A stretch of 64,000 bases of DNA, from NCBI RefSeq assembly GCF_001649575.2, contig NC_051433.1, forward strand, positions 10,617,146 to 10,681,145. Direction: 5' to 3'. Every line of letters begins with the position of its first letter. The first letter of the stretch is position 1. Positions 1 to 11,850 of this stretch are shown in pieces. Both the position numbers and the translations under genes were made by a program. This DNA comes from Kryptolebias marmoratus (taxonomy: Eukaryota; Chordata; Actinopteri; Cyprinodontiformes; Rivulidae). The notes under the pieces were generated by a model. That model saw nothing but the letters and a program-made list of their open reading frames with translations, did not search any database and was not told where the DNA came from.

Positions 1-75
1 GGGAGGGGGGCGGTAAGAGGCCTTGATAATGGATAGGGGGGCGCTGGCCCAAAAAAGGTTGAGAAACACTGGTGT
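1..75. repeat. End of an interspersed DNA-transposon-like repeat
   Basis: The first 75 bases end in a 'ggttgagaaacactgg' phrase that resembles the ends of many short hAT-type elements in fish genomes. A similar 'ggtttgggaaccactg' phrase occurs near 34455-34470. Only one end lies in the window, so the element cannot be delimited. The family assignment is inference. Confidence 0.4.
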
Positions 76-1370
76 AGAGTTTAGTGTTGCACACCAGTTA
101 CAAAATGATTGACAATATAAAAGAAAAAAGTATCTCCGCTCAGAATAGTTTTTAAAGAAAATTGTTTAACTCCAAGCCATCCAGAGAAACACTCTGTCAC
201 ACCAGAGACTCTGAACTCCTAACAAGCACAAACTTCCTGCAGAATCGGGCTCTGAGAGGAATGACCATCTGCCTCAACTGGTTGTGTTTTCAGTAAAAAC
301 AGCCAGAAGGAACGCCGACATCAGCAGGACGGTCAGGCAGAAACACGCAGGCGTCAGTGCAGATACCTAAAGAACGGTTCTTATGTATTCCTATGAATCA
401 GTCTTCTGCATGTTTGGTTCTGACTCCGGGAACCGAGAGCAGATTTGATCCAGACGACCTCGGAGGTCTTGATGGATTTTAGCACCCAGACCGTTTAGTG
501 TTTTGTAAAACAGCCAGAAGGAAGATTTTAATTCTCCAAGCAACAGGAAGCCAGTGGCCTACAAATACATCAGATGTTTAAAACACATTTACAGGGCAGC
601 AGTCTCTTCTTTTACAAGTTTGAATTTCTTCCACTCAGAGTGAAGAATCCTGTCTGAGGTCAGAATCTTGTCTGAAGCATAAAAAAGCACCAAAATGAGG
701 TTAGCACACGCACCCGGAGGCACTTCCAAATCCTTCGTCTTTATTGGACTTTTGGGGGCTTTGTGCTTGTGAAGAAGCTGAAACTGGATATTTCTCTTTC
801 TAGGTCTTGGCAGAATGTTTTCTGCGGAATTACGGATCAGCTGGCGTTTTTTTTTTTTTTTACAGAGCTATTTGGACATTTCAGTAACAAGGAATTACAG
901 CAGTTTGGCCCAGAAATACCAAAGGCACAGACAAGATTTTCTGAAGCACAGCACGTCCCCAGATCTGACGATGTAAGGGTGAAACCCACTGATCTTAGAA
1001 GTTTATACGATGGTTTAAAGAGAAAATAAAGGTTAAAGATAACTTCAAGGTTTTTCACAAAAGTGAAGATCAACGTAATACCATCTAAAGTCTGGGTTGA
1101 TCTTATAAGGATAAAATCAAACAACACTAAAATATGTTTGATATAAAAATGCTACCATTCTTAGGAAAATAATGTACTGTCTTTAATGTATTTAGCTTTT
1201 TTAAAATATTAGTAAAGGTTAATCATTGGAGGCCCACGATCACTGAGTCTGATCATCTGTTGGACATTTTTTAATCAACATGTTTTTGTTTTGTTTTTTT
1301 GCTTTTTTTTTTCCAAGTGTATCCAAATAAAGTCTGAGAAGATTTTATTTGGTTACACTTAATATGCCAT
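76..1370. other. Non-coding sequence without a recognisable gene
   Basis: Short open frames exist on both strands (for example around 763-1127), but they lack splice context, domain similarity and coding-like composition. The stretch contains homopolymer runs near 847-861 and 1290-1312. Nothing functional was recognised. Confidence 0.6.
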
Positions 1371-1374
1371 TGCT

Positions 1375-2000
1375 GTCACTCCTTGGATAAATTACAAGAT
1401 GGCAGGATTGATGGTTCAATCCCAAACATCTGATTAACTTTGGGAGTCAGCCCCATTCAAAATGTCTCCCGCAGCTAATCTCAGCAGACAAAAATGGCTC
1501 CAAGTCTGTCAGTTTTAGAGATATAGAGCTAAAGTTTGGTGTGGTAGTAGCTGAGAATCATCCCCAACAATGATTGGACTCAACAGTGTCCATCTGTTAG
1601 CAAAATACCTTGTGAACCACTGGATTTAAAAGAAAATCTCAGAGAAATCCCTGGGTACACATCCACAACATCCACCCAATTCAAGATGGCCTCCACAGCC
1701 GAGTGACCTCATCAAACACAGATGTTCCTCCCTTTGTCTAAAAACATGCATTTTAGGTTAATTGACAACTCTAAACTATCCTGAGGTATGAGAGAGAGTC
1801 TGAATGGTTGTTTTTCTCTATGTTGCCCAGAAAAAGGGAGTAAAGTTAATGAATCGATCGATCGTGCCTAATGTAATTTACAAGGTTTGACCAAAACAGC
1901 TATAACTCTGTTCCTTCCCAGCATAAGATCCTTTCAGTCTAAAACTCTGACATGAAAGACGGCGGGCGATATGCATTCCTTCAAGGAATGCTAGGCCTTA
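1375..2000 (+). repeat. Interspersed repeat family R, copy 1
   Basis: Shares ordered blocks with other copies in this window: 'gtggtagtagctgaga', 'gttagcaaaatacc', 'aaggtttgaccaaaac', 'gggcgatatgcattcc', and a tail with the self-complementary 'gcattccttcaaggaatgc'. Related copies are at 4850-5310, 16235-16800, 23575-23775, 29265-29545 and 30790-31270. No transposase or reverse-transcriptase frame is visible, so it looks like a non-autonomous or decayed element. Orientation is arbitrary; this copy defines plus. Confidence 0.7.
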
Positions 2001-2009
2001 ACGTTGGAA

Positions 2010-3290
2010 ATGGGTTCACCTTTTTTTTATAAGATCTGAAATATTCAAACACTGCTTCAGTAAATAAATACCAGGTGTTTTTAACTGTCTGAACTTAATA
2101 ATTATCAGTGATACGTGAGCTTAATTAAATTACTGTGAAAACAAGCGCTCCAGTTGAAATAAAATCCTAAAAATGAAACATATGAGCCGAAGATGAGGAA
2201 GACTTTGCCTCTGCTTGTTGATACTCAAAGCAGCTCAGTGAGTTTCATGCCACATATTTTAGCTCAGATGAGCCAAAACTCCCAGTTCTGCTACGCTACC
2301 CAGCTGGGAGGTGGGAAGCTGTTCAGATTTTTTTCTCTTTTCATTACTCAGTTGTTGGGCGATCGTCAGAGGCTCAGGCGTGTAACATAATGAGCGAAAG
2401 AGACATCTTCTGGAGCTCAGTGACGTCTCACTGCTGCCAACAAGTCCCTTTCGTTTACCGTCTGAGAGCATAAACGGCAAAAGAAACCGTCTTAAGATTC
2501 AAGATCATGACAGAGAGTTGATTTCTGAGTCAAGCGTTGCATCGAAAACCCTGAGAGGGCCTTTATTTCCACGAGCGAAACCGTTCCCTGCTGCTTTATT
2601 ATTTCACACATCAAAGCAATTGAGTCTTGTTGCATCACGATTACAGCTGGCCCACAACAAACAGTTTGAAACAAAGTGCCATTTATTCCGAGCACAGCCT
2701 CACATTTAGCATCTGGCTACTTCTCTATCCTGGGATTTATGCCAGAGCAGAATGTGGCCTGTCCTGTAATAGATGTTTTAGACCTGAGGGGAAAGTGTCC
2801 ATTAAGGAGTCACAGAACTCCCCTTTGTGTCCGACTCCAGTCTGCTCGGCCCTCCTCGGGCTAGAGTGGGATGTTTCTAATTTTGTAAGTGATGAAAAGA
2901 TATATATATATATATATAAAAAACAACCCAACAAAACAAAAAGAAAAGCTTACTTTTTGAACAAGAACTTCAGTTTCAATGTGGCACAAACGGAGCCGTC
3001 GTCTGAAGGCTTCAGGATTATTTACTGTGTTTGGTCAGGGAAGGACTGGAGGCTCGTGATTGCCCTGTAAAAATAAAATCAGCAAACGGAGGCCGACTTA
3101 TCACCTCGGTGCAGAAACAGTTCACTCATTAATCATTGAAGTAGGTTATCACACACACGTTGACAAAGGTTGTGTTGTTGAGGCTCAGTTTAGTTTCCTA
3201 AATGTGAGTTTTCCTGTTAATATCACTGCAGATGCTTTTGGATTTTATTTGGACAAAACAAGCAATGTAAAGACACTAATGTTTTCTGTT
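2010..3290. other. Non-coding sequence, no gene recognised
   Basis: Several short frames overlap on both strands (the longest, at 2627-3070, runs through a TA microsatellite near 2900-2918). None resembles a known protein or has a convincing splice setting. A short TA dinucleotide run is the only clear structure. Confidence 0.55.
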
Positions 3291-3299
3291 TTATAAACC

Positions 3300-4135
3300 T
3301 AAAGAGAGTTCAGATCACTTGAATTGGGGTTTTATGGAAAGATTGCAAACAGTATCTTACCTGTTGTAGATGTGCTTTTCAGTAACTTCTGTTTGGAGAA
3401 ATGGAGTTTAATTAAGACTGAAACGATCAGCCAAAGCCTCGGCTGAGTGGAGCCAAGACCAAAACGGGTTGCTGCTGTCTTAAAAAATACCTTTTCCTGG
3501 TAGCAGTAAATAAGACACACTGGTGCCAGTTCTCCCCTGAAACTTAGCTGCTACACACCTGGTATCTGTTAAACTGGTACTATTAGCTGTGTGCACTGGG
3601 TACAAACCTGGTACGCGCCAGATACTTACCAGTACTTACCTGTTAGGTATTAGGTAGTAGCAGGTAAGCACCCAGTACAGACCAGGCTGTGTTATGTATT
3701 GCTACCTAAATTTAATTGTGAGTCTTGCAAACAACATTTTATAAATGCTTGCAATGCTTTCCAGTTTGCATTCGGCTTTTATTTCCATAAAGTCAGCAAC
3801 AGCTAGCAGCTGTTGCTGACTTTATGCAGCCAGGGGCAACTTCCTGCAGGAGTATGATAACATTTCTGCTGGATTAACCAAGTAATGTAAAATAAATGGC
3901 TGGATTAAGGCTTATAAAATAGTGTTTGCATAAACCGATATGAAATTTGTGAGACTGGAGTTATTTTAAAACAGCAACGATCCACTGTGGTCTTGGTCTC
4001 GTTCGGACTAGCCATTAGCTTGTCAGTCCTGTCAAGGTTAATCGCTAAGACCTATCTACAACAGGTAAGATAATAATTGTTCATGAACAGAAACCTACAT
4101 TAAAAGATGTGAACTAACGCTTTGGGAAACAGGTC
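3300..4135. mobile_element. Foldback-type element with long inverted arms
   Basis: The left arm (about 3305-3490) contains 'tatcttacctgttgtagat'. The right arm (about 3945-4130) carries its reverse complement, 'atctacaacaggtaagata', followed inward by matching phrases such as 'ccaagacca' opposite 'tggtcttgg'. The arms are diverged but collinear over roughly 180 bases. Near the centre is a perfect 19-bp hairpin (3786-3804 with 3808-3826, 3-base loop). No open reading frame fits a transposase. Partial copies of the arm occur at 20655-20815, 26535-26870, 29745-29890 and, inverted, 57170-57325. Confidence 0.65.
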
Positions 4136-4547
4136 TTCTTTAAAACCACTGCTTACCTCCCAGTAGTTCCTGATTTCTGTATTAATGTATAACACTTTTA
4201 TTCATGTGATCATCAAGTTACACAGCTCTAATCTTTCTTTTTCATTCAAAAACAAGTTCAGCTGTTGGAAACACAAAGAGGTGTTACCTTTTGAGCTTCC
4301 CTTTAACTCAACATTGTTTCTCCTTTTGGTTCAAACCACATTTTACATCCTGTTAAAAGAAAGAGATCAAACCTTGGTTGTGTAAAATGTGACAAATTTT
4401 CTGACATATTTTGTCAGAAAATTTAAAGCAGACAAATTAAGTCACATGTGGGTGAATCAGAGGATTAGTCAGCTGTTAGGCTGAGCTGAAATCACTTGTG
4501 GGTGTCTTGTTAAAACAAAAAAAACAACACTTTTTTAGGGGAGAAAA

Positions 4548-4580
4548 TAAACACACACACACACACACACATATATATAG
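4548..4580. repeat. (AC)n/(AT)n compound microsatellite
   Basis: A run of about 12 AC units is followed directly by AT units. It lies in non-coding sequence. Confidence 0.9.
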
Positions 4581-4849
4581 CAATTTCGACTCAAAAGGCA
4601 CCAAGATAGTCACTTTGTATTCAAAACCCGAGGAAACATAAAAAGGTTAGGTGAAGTCAAGAAAAGTAATTACTGTAGAGAGGAGTGGGAGTGCAGACTT
4701 GAACAAAATAGGCAAATATGAAAATATAAAACAAACACTGTCAGCCGCTCACATGATTAACTTCTACAGCTCTAATACTGTAAAACAAACATTAGCTGCA
4801 GTGCAGAAAGTACAGATGCAGCTCAGGATATCACTATTATAAATGAAAA

Positions 4850-5310
4850 CAAAATGGCTACAACTCAGCTGATGTTACAAATATTGTGCTAGTAGCTGAG
4901 CGTCCTTAACAACACATGACCCAAGTGCTACTCATTGTTCAAGAGCCTCAGTCATTACCTGTAGGAGTCAACCCTGTTTGTTTGTTAGCAAAATATCCCA
5001 TGAACCACCGGATGGATTTTAATGAAACTGTCATTGGATGAACATCTACAACTGTTTCACTTTTGGACACTCAGCTCATCACCATTAGCTGAAACAAAAG
5101 AAAAATGTCTCCAGCTCAGCCATTTTAACAGATACTGAGCTAAAATCTGATGTGGTAGTAGCTGAGAAACATCCACAACACATACTCTGAACATGACATC
5201 TCACAATATCGCAACTAACTTTATTTGCAAGGTTTGACCAAAACAACTACAATTTCTCAATGATCTCAGTCTAAAACTCGAGCATGAAAAGCAGAAGGCA
5301 ATATGCCTTT
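4850..5310 (+). repeat. Interspersed repeat family R, copy 2
   Basis: Contains the family blocks 'gttagcaaaatatccc', 'atggattttaatgaaact', 'gtggtagtagctgaga', 'aaggtttgaccaaaac' and a decayed 'ggcaatatgcctt' tail, in the same order as copy 1 at 1375-2000 but with shorter spacing. Confidence 0.7.
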
Positions 5311-5319
5311 AATTTACAT

Positions 5320-7200
5320 CCTCTTTTCTGGACTGAACATATGTAGGTGAACTACATATTCATTTTCATGTCATTTTATCCTCCTTTCAAACAAAAACCC
5401 CTAAAAGCCGTTGCTCTTGTTACACTGTCGTCTGTAATAAAGTCACAGAAGATCTTGTCTCTCTTCAAGTGATCTAGCACAGCTGAAAACTAAAGCATTT
5501 GTCTGCACAAGTCTCTACATTTCTGAAGCAGAAGCCCTGTGGCTCAATCAGAGGTGACTCAGCCTGCAAACATTATCCTTCTCCTGCAGCTCCTGTTACC
5601 TGCTGAAAGTCAGGAGCTTCAGAGCCTTTTCTGTAGCAGAGTGCCACCTGCTGTTCATTTGCCTCCATACTCATCTAACTCGCTTGTCAGTTTTTAAACC
5701 TTTCTCCACAGTTTCCACCTCATTTCATTGTTTTATCTTACAAAAAAGGGGGCAAAATGATGGAAAATGGCCAAATTCTCACAAAGACATGTTTTGTTTT
5801 TTAAAATAAATAAATAAATAAAATAAAATATTGCTCAACTGTTCTAAAATCTGCTATAATTGGCCCGATGCAAGTCAAAAAAAGACGATGCGTTGCCATG
5901 GAAACTATTAGTGACAAGATAACAAAAAATAGACACTTTATTGTTTGTAGATGATAAAAACGAGTGGGTTCCAACTGTGTTCGCAGCTTCCTTTCAAATC
6001 AGTTTTCTTATGAGTCTGTGTTGTTTTTTTTCCTCCAGTTTTCCTGTAAAACTACACAGGCAGGGGTTTCCTGATAGAGGAAAAAGAGCTCAAGTTCAAC
6101 TGCTGCAGGTTCAGGAAGGATTCCTTTTGTTTGGGAAGAATTTCGGGGTAAATTTACTCCTGACATTCAAGATGACATCAACCTGTTGATGTGGTTTGAG
6201 AGACGAGCAGTGAGGTGATAAGTTGTCAGGAGAAGACAAAGAACGCTGGCAACACAAACACACCTCTTCTTAAAATAAACCACATACAAACTCTGTTCTT
6301 ATTTAGAAACAGTTTCAGGAATTTTTATTTCTCACATTTTTAACAAAACGCATCAAAGAAACATTGAAACATAATGAACACGACAGGTTATTTAGAAGGT
6401 TTTTTTCAGTGATCTCAGTGTTTTCAGAGTCACAGAATTCCCTGAAACATGGATTGGTTTTGAAGGTAACAAACTGGATCTTTACTGTCTTTATTGAAAA
6501 GCTTAAACAGGTTAGAAACAGAGCAGAAAGTCCCTGACCTGCGCACAAATAAAGACTTAAATCAAGTGGACTGAGTTTTAGATGAAGTCAGAAGTTAGAG
6601 CAGGACATTGAACTAAGACGCCTAATTACAGCCCCGCCTGAAGGCAATAAAATCTCCAACACCTTGTTCCTGCAGAAACTTGTTGCCAGACATTTAAAAG
6701 ATGCATCAAGACAATTCAAAGTTTTTATTGCATTAAATAAAATGTGTGGTAATTTGGACGTTCAACTAACTTGGTTCAGCTGTTCAGAGTGAAATAAAGT
6801 TCAGCACAGGTTAGCTCTTTTCTTGAACAGGTTGAACAAGTTACTCCATTTATCACAAGTTTGTCATGTAAACACTCATTCTTACATGCAAATGAAAATG
6901 ACAAACTGACCTGAAAGTGTAAATAAACTTTACTCAGAAAGGCCACAGCTTTAGTCTGAGATAGAAACCCAGTTTATTTAGGTCTTTTTGGGATTGTTCA
7001 GTTTGTCGAATTAATTTGTCTATCTTAAGACATCTTTCTCTCTGTGTTTAACTTTAGTTTCCCTTTTATTTTTGCATTTCTGTGGTCGGTTTTCTCCCCT
7101 TTTTCGTTGAAGTTAGATTAACCTTTTGCAACATATTCCACTTTAAGAATCAAAGCAATTTCTTCACTCACGAGCGGATTATTTAGCAATTTGTCCATTT
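5320..7200. other. Non-coding sequence, no gene recognised
   Basis: Only short isolated frames (for example 5941-6189 plus and 6315-6548 minus), without domain similarity or splice support. AT-rich, with an (AAAT)n stretch near 5805-5830. Confidence 0.55.
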
Positions 7201-7214
7201 CATTAGCACATGGA

Positions 7215-7765
7215 TAAACTTGTTGGCACCTTTACGTCTCATTGAAACAATCCTTCATTGCTTCGTGAAAAGGTTAAGATCACAACAGTTGCCAAACCTA
7301 TATCTGCATGGTTTTAGTATGTGATTGAATAAACAAAACAAAACTGAAATTAAAATGATTTGTTTATTTTACAAAGATAGACTAACAAATCTTTCCATAC
7401 TGTAAACAGATTTGTTGGTACCCATAAAGAGACGATAGATTTTTGCATCATAGTCATGTTTCAAAGTAAATGTTTGACCCTGCAAACCCAAAAATCCAAA
7501 CCCAGGTTGATCAGACAGATGAGGATGGAAGTAAAAGAGCCAAGGAAACCGTCCATAACCAGTCAAGCTGAGCTCCAAGGTCAGGGTATGTCATTATTTT
7601 AAGATTGTACCATCCATTACAATGATCTTCATAGAAAAAGGCCCAGGAGGGCTCAACTTTGACAGAAAACCAAAAAAAAAACCCAGACTTGTGTTCACCA
7701 AAATGGATGTTGACGAGCCCCAAAGCTTCTGGGACCGATGAGACAAACCTGAGTTGTCGGCTCCA
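7215..7765 (+). mobile_element. Tc1-like transposon relic
   Basis: Read on the plus strand, phrases match the transposase region of fish Tc1 elements in order: a segment near 7520-7590 ending 'gctgagctccaaggtcagg', then 'ggcccaggagggctcaact', then 'gttgacgagccccaaagc' and 'gatgagacaaac' near 7706-7750. In Tc1 elements the last two phrases flank the central catalytic Asp motif. Here the frame is broken by poly-A and small deletions, so no functional transposase is encoded. The upstream 'ttgttggcacc' phrase is also typical of these elements. Confidence 0.7.
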
Positions 7766-8220
7766 GTCACATCATTTGTTTTTCTGATTATTGTGGAACA
7801 AATTTATCCACAACTGTAAAACTAGAACTTTAACAATTTTTAATACCTGTATCCGTCAAAAAGACAAACGTTTGTACTTCATAGTTTCAAATGTAGCTCA
7901 TCTGCGAGTAGCAAAGAGGCTCTTGTGCCGCTTCAAGTCTCTAAAAGTATTTATTCCACCAGTCGACGTTTTGCAACAGACATTATGCTGTAAATTCCAT
8001 AATACTTTTTGCCCCTGAATCATTCGTATCCAAACTGCTGAGGCCTGTTGTGTAAAGACAGCATCTGAGGAAACTGATGCTCTGAGCAGACTGAAGATGC
8101 CTCCAGCCATCTGTTTCACTCAGGTTTAGAGCCCATACATGCCTCAGCCTGCTTCCTCAGGACCTTCCTGCATTTGCAAATATTGTTCCAAGCATGTGAA
8201 TAGCTGCTGAGCAAAGTATG

Positions 8221-8226
8221 TTTATT
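8221..8226 (-). promoter_or_regulatory. Candidate polyadenylation signal for the receptor-like gene
   Basis: AATAAA on the minus strand, about 125 bases downstream of the stop codon at 8349-8351. It is in the right orientation and at a plausible distance, but no cleavage-site evidence can be seen. Confidence 0.4.
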
Positions 8227-8348
8227 CTTCTTTCAAAGCAGCATTAAAAGATATACCTGCCATCTGCCCACAGCTAAGAAATACCCAGTAAGTTTCCACT
8301 CCATTTTTTTAGTTGTTTTTTTTTACATCAGAGGACAGTTTTGTTTTT

Positions 8349-11268
8349 TTAAACCTGTGTCACACTGTGAGACGCTGACGTGTCTCTGATGTTAGCTGCA
8401 GATGAGAGTAAAGATCGGACACACCAATCCAGCAGGGAGTCAATAGTCCTTATCAGAAGAATATTCACACTGAGGTTGAAGGGCAGCGTAAAAAGGGAAA
8501 GCACGCTCACTAACCCTATTATTAAATTCCCCCCTGGGTCTGGAAAACCCCACAGCCACCGCCCACCTCGGTGATGCGAGTCCACATGCTTCTCTGTGAT
8601 AAATGCCAGAGGTACACCTCTCTTTGTCCTCTCGTGCTCCTGTCCGCTTCCCTTTTCTGACAAACAATGAGTGGAGGCGAGGACAAAGTCTCCATAGTTA
8701 CGCACCAACATCTGCACGCTGTCGCAGGAATATGCAGAGTTACCCGAGTTGTCCTCCGGCTCTGGCACGGACATCCCAGGATGCACACCCCTGAGGGGTG
8801 CAGACAATGCTGGGAGGGGGTTTAGCCCGCAGCAGCCACATGGTTTCCTGCCATTTGTTTTCTGCACCTGTGCAGGGACTTGGCATCGTCTTTGCAGGCA
8901 CGTGCCGATGATCAGGAGGAGCACGAGGAGGAAGAGGATGCTCCAGCACAGGTTCACAGGCGAGGGACTAAGAGCGTTGGGCAAACATCTGACAAGGGAG
9001 TCGGTCGTGTGCAAACAAACAGCAGCCCACGCTTCCTCCACCTTCCAGTGCCACCTGACATTCAGGGCGACGAAGAACCACACTGACAGGCAGCAGAAGA
9101 AGCTGACAACCTGCAGCAAGCTCCTGTTGTCCTCCTCCGCCTCTTTGGCATTTGCCTTCCTGACACACCAACCCTGCTGATTAAAGCCCTCCGTCTGACT
9201 CGCCCTCCTGTGGTCGACAGCAAGATGGGGCCACAGCAGTCTGATCAAGGCCTCCAGAGCAATCAGGAACGTGATCAGGAAGATCACGGCCCCGTAGGTG
9301 TGGCTGAGGAAGAGCAGGAAGCGCAGGGCGATGACATCACCTGATGGGCTCAGGTCCATCACCCAGGACTCACAGATCCAAAGAAGACTCAGAGAAACTG
9401 TGGGAACACAAAACAGAGTTTTGAAGAATGACTGAAAGGGATTTACATCAGTTGTTTTAGAGAAGCCTAAAACAACTGTTGTAGTCTGCAGTCTGAGACA
9501 TTTAGATATGATGCCACGTTTCTGCTCAAGAATCTAATCAGGAGAAGACATGTCGGTAGAAAATTGTGGCTAATGTGCAGAATACATCCGGGACGTGTGT
9601 CTAGATGTGACGCGAAAGTCAAACTGAACACTTTTGACTTTTAAAACTCACTTCAAGCCACTTTCATTCGCCTCCCTCTTTGTTAAGTGTTGGGGATTTT
9701 CTAAGTTACCCAACCTAAACAAAGAACCACAGAGAGAGAGTACATTTTTTTAGGATACTTTTGCAAAAGGAGAAGTCACTCGAGCAACGACCTTTTGGGT
9801 CAAACTCCAGTGAGTTCTGAAGTCCTGTAGCATCAGCATCTTTTTATTAGAAACAAGGAATGGGTGGGGGCTGAATAGGTCAGGACCGGTTCTGCCACAC
9901 AGATTAATCACACAAACAGAACTTACAGCATGTAGTGAAACATTCTGTCTATCAATCCTGGTACAAAGATTATCAGACATACAGTGACGTTACTTGGGGG
10001 ATTGGCTGGACCAATTAGATAATTTACTGGTTTACTTAGATAATTTACTGGCCTACTTAGATGATTTGCTGACGCCTGTAAGCACGATAAAATGTAAACA
10101 TGATACAAATGAACTCAATTAATATCTCTGACATCCGGTGTGACACGTAGGCATGTTTTACACATAAACACAACGGCTGGTAATATTGAAAAACCCTAAC
10201 ATTAAGTGTTTATGAGCAATGGTTTACGTCATAATACTGAACACATTCTTTTGAGTTTCATTCTAAAAGCTCTAAAAAAATATTTTTATTTCTTTTTGGG
10301 GAAACATCAAGTAAAACCGCTTCCTCTTAGAGACTTTTCTTGAAATTACACAAATTATTAATTTTTTTTTCACCTGTAAAAGAAACTGGAAGGAGACAAA
10401 CTGTGATATTTGTTCCAATCTTTTATTATTGATTTAAAAAATAGATAACTGTTTCAACTAGAGCAGAGGTCTCTCATACACATATATTAAAACATTAATA
10501 TTGTTAATGGTGTTTTAGTTTGATTTAAAGCAAAACCACCATTTTGTCAGCATTACTTGTATCTGTAGAGCCGTCGTCAGAGATTTAGCTACAAAAACAG
10601 CCAAAACCTGATCAAATGCAGCTGTGATCGCATCCAGTGGCTACAACTCAGCCTTTCAAGATAAGTAAAGAGCAATAAATGATTTTTTTACGCCTCGTCT
10701 GTAGTTCCTGTAGTGTGTTATGAGCGTTCACGGGGATAACGGAACTAAGCTTATTATATTAAAAGGTTTTGGAGCCCTCAGCAGCTGAAAGCTTTGAATT
10801 TGTTTAATCTCGTTGATTAACCAGCTGGGTGTGGCTAGAAACAAACGCACTCTGTTTTACCTGTAATCACACCTGAGGTGGCTGCAGGGAACAAAAAAAC
10901 AAATACAAAAACAAACAAAAAAACCCACTGGCTATCAGCCAAAAACTCAGAATTTCAGGAAGTTCTTAAATGTTTTTTGATAGTATTAAGAACTGAACTG
11001 TGAATTTAGGTACTCGGCTTGTTTGACAGGGCTTCGGCAGGGAAAACTGACTGAATTGACTGTGAGAACCCTTAATTAGAGGCCTGCGGGGGGGTGGAGT
11101 ACACCTGGTCGTGTCCTCACCTGTAACCAGGAAGTCAGTGAAGATCAAGAGGCAGCAGCAGCAGAAGCTGACAGGACCGTAGGACACAACCAGCGATGGC
11201 ACGAAGAGAAGGCTGCAGAACAGTTTACACAAACACAACGCCACAGCACTCTCTAACACACCATCCAT
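8349..11268 (-). CDS. Multi-pass membrane protein, putative GPR160-like orphan receptor (two coding exons)
   Basis: Coding exons, in transcript order, are 11268-11121 and 9397-8349. Exon 1 ends ACA G|GTGAGG and exon 2 follows a CCCACAG acceptor; the G|TT junction restores a Val codon. The result is 398 aa. Hydrophobic segments fall near residues 9-31, 33-60, 71-105, 143-163, 197-215 and 340-365. The arrangement resembles the orphan class A-like receptor GPR160: a short N-terminus, a Phe-x-Asp in helix 2 (FTDFLV) and a helix 3 with LSHTYG, where human GPR160 has a similar SFTYG. There is no DRY motif after helix 3. The expected seventh helix is weak: residues 367-386 are only mildly hydrophobic. 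The long third loop (about residues 216-340) is Cys-, Ser- and Arg-rich. The ATG at 11266-11268 has a good context just after an acceptor at 11270, so an untranslated exon should lie upstream. That this is a real spliced gene is well supported; the family name comes from remembered similarity and is tentative. Confidence 0.7.
9398..11120 (-). other. Intron of the receptor-like gene
   Basis: About 1.7 kb between the coding exons, with GTGAGG donor and CCCACAG acceptor on the minus strand. It contains AT-rich sequence and a short tandem 'tagataatttactgg' motif near 10016-10050. No nested gene was seen. Confidence 0.65.
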
Positions 11269-11721
11269 GGCTGCAAGAGAACAACAAACAAATCACATTT
11301 TTATTTTTAAATATAGGTTTTTTTCTTTAGGCTGAAGCTGAAAGAGCTCAGGAATGTCAGGCACTCCTTTAACACTAAACACATTAAGCAACGAGTAAGA
11401 CCTCCATGACGTTTCATTTAAAGATATTGCACAAGATCTTTCACTTATTATCAGTGAATGCCCTGTAGTTCTGGATCGATATTTCATTGTGTACATTGGT
11501 AATGAACCCTGGACAAAAAGAGCTCAGCAACAAGTTTAGCTGCCTGCCAGGGTCAGCAAGCGTTAGGAATTAAATGAGGAAAATGTCATGAAACTTTTCA
11601 GGAACATGAACGTCCTGAATCTTTAGGTGACTTGTGTCACCTACTATGGTACTCTATATTGAAACCGGTTTTAAAACAGTTCAGATGACATCAAATTGGA
11701 ACATTATAAAAAGAAAAGCTG

Positions 11722-11850
11722 TTACCTGCGCTCACAGGATCCTGCAGAGCTTTATGTCAATATGAGCTTCAAATGCTTCATCTGCGTTCTTCACCTCCCC
11801 GTTTGCTCCACCCTCACAGGGATAATAAGCCTCCTCCTCCTCCTCCTCCC
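11722..11850 (-). other. Candidate 5' untranslated exon of the receptor-like gene
   Basis: On the minus strand a donor-like CGCAG|GTAACAG ends at 11726. It lies about 450 bases upstream of the acceptor that precedes the coding start at 11268. The upstream limit and transcription start cannot be read; the end given is a guess. It would account for the acceptor immediately before the start codon. Confidence 0.3.

Noticed and set aside
2627..3070. 147-codon plus frame
   Set aside because: Runs through a TA repeat, has no similarity to known proteins, and competes with equally long frames on both strands.
8440..9180. Several overlapping plus- and minus-strand frames
   Set aside because: Out-of-frame shadows of the receptor-like coding exon at 8349-9397.
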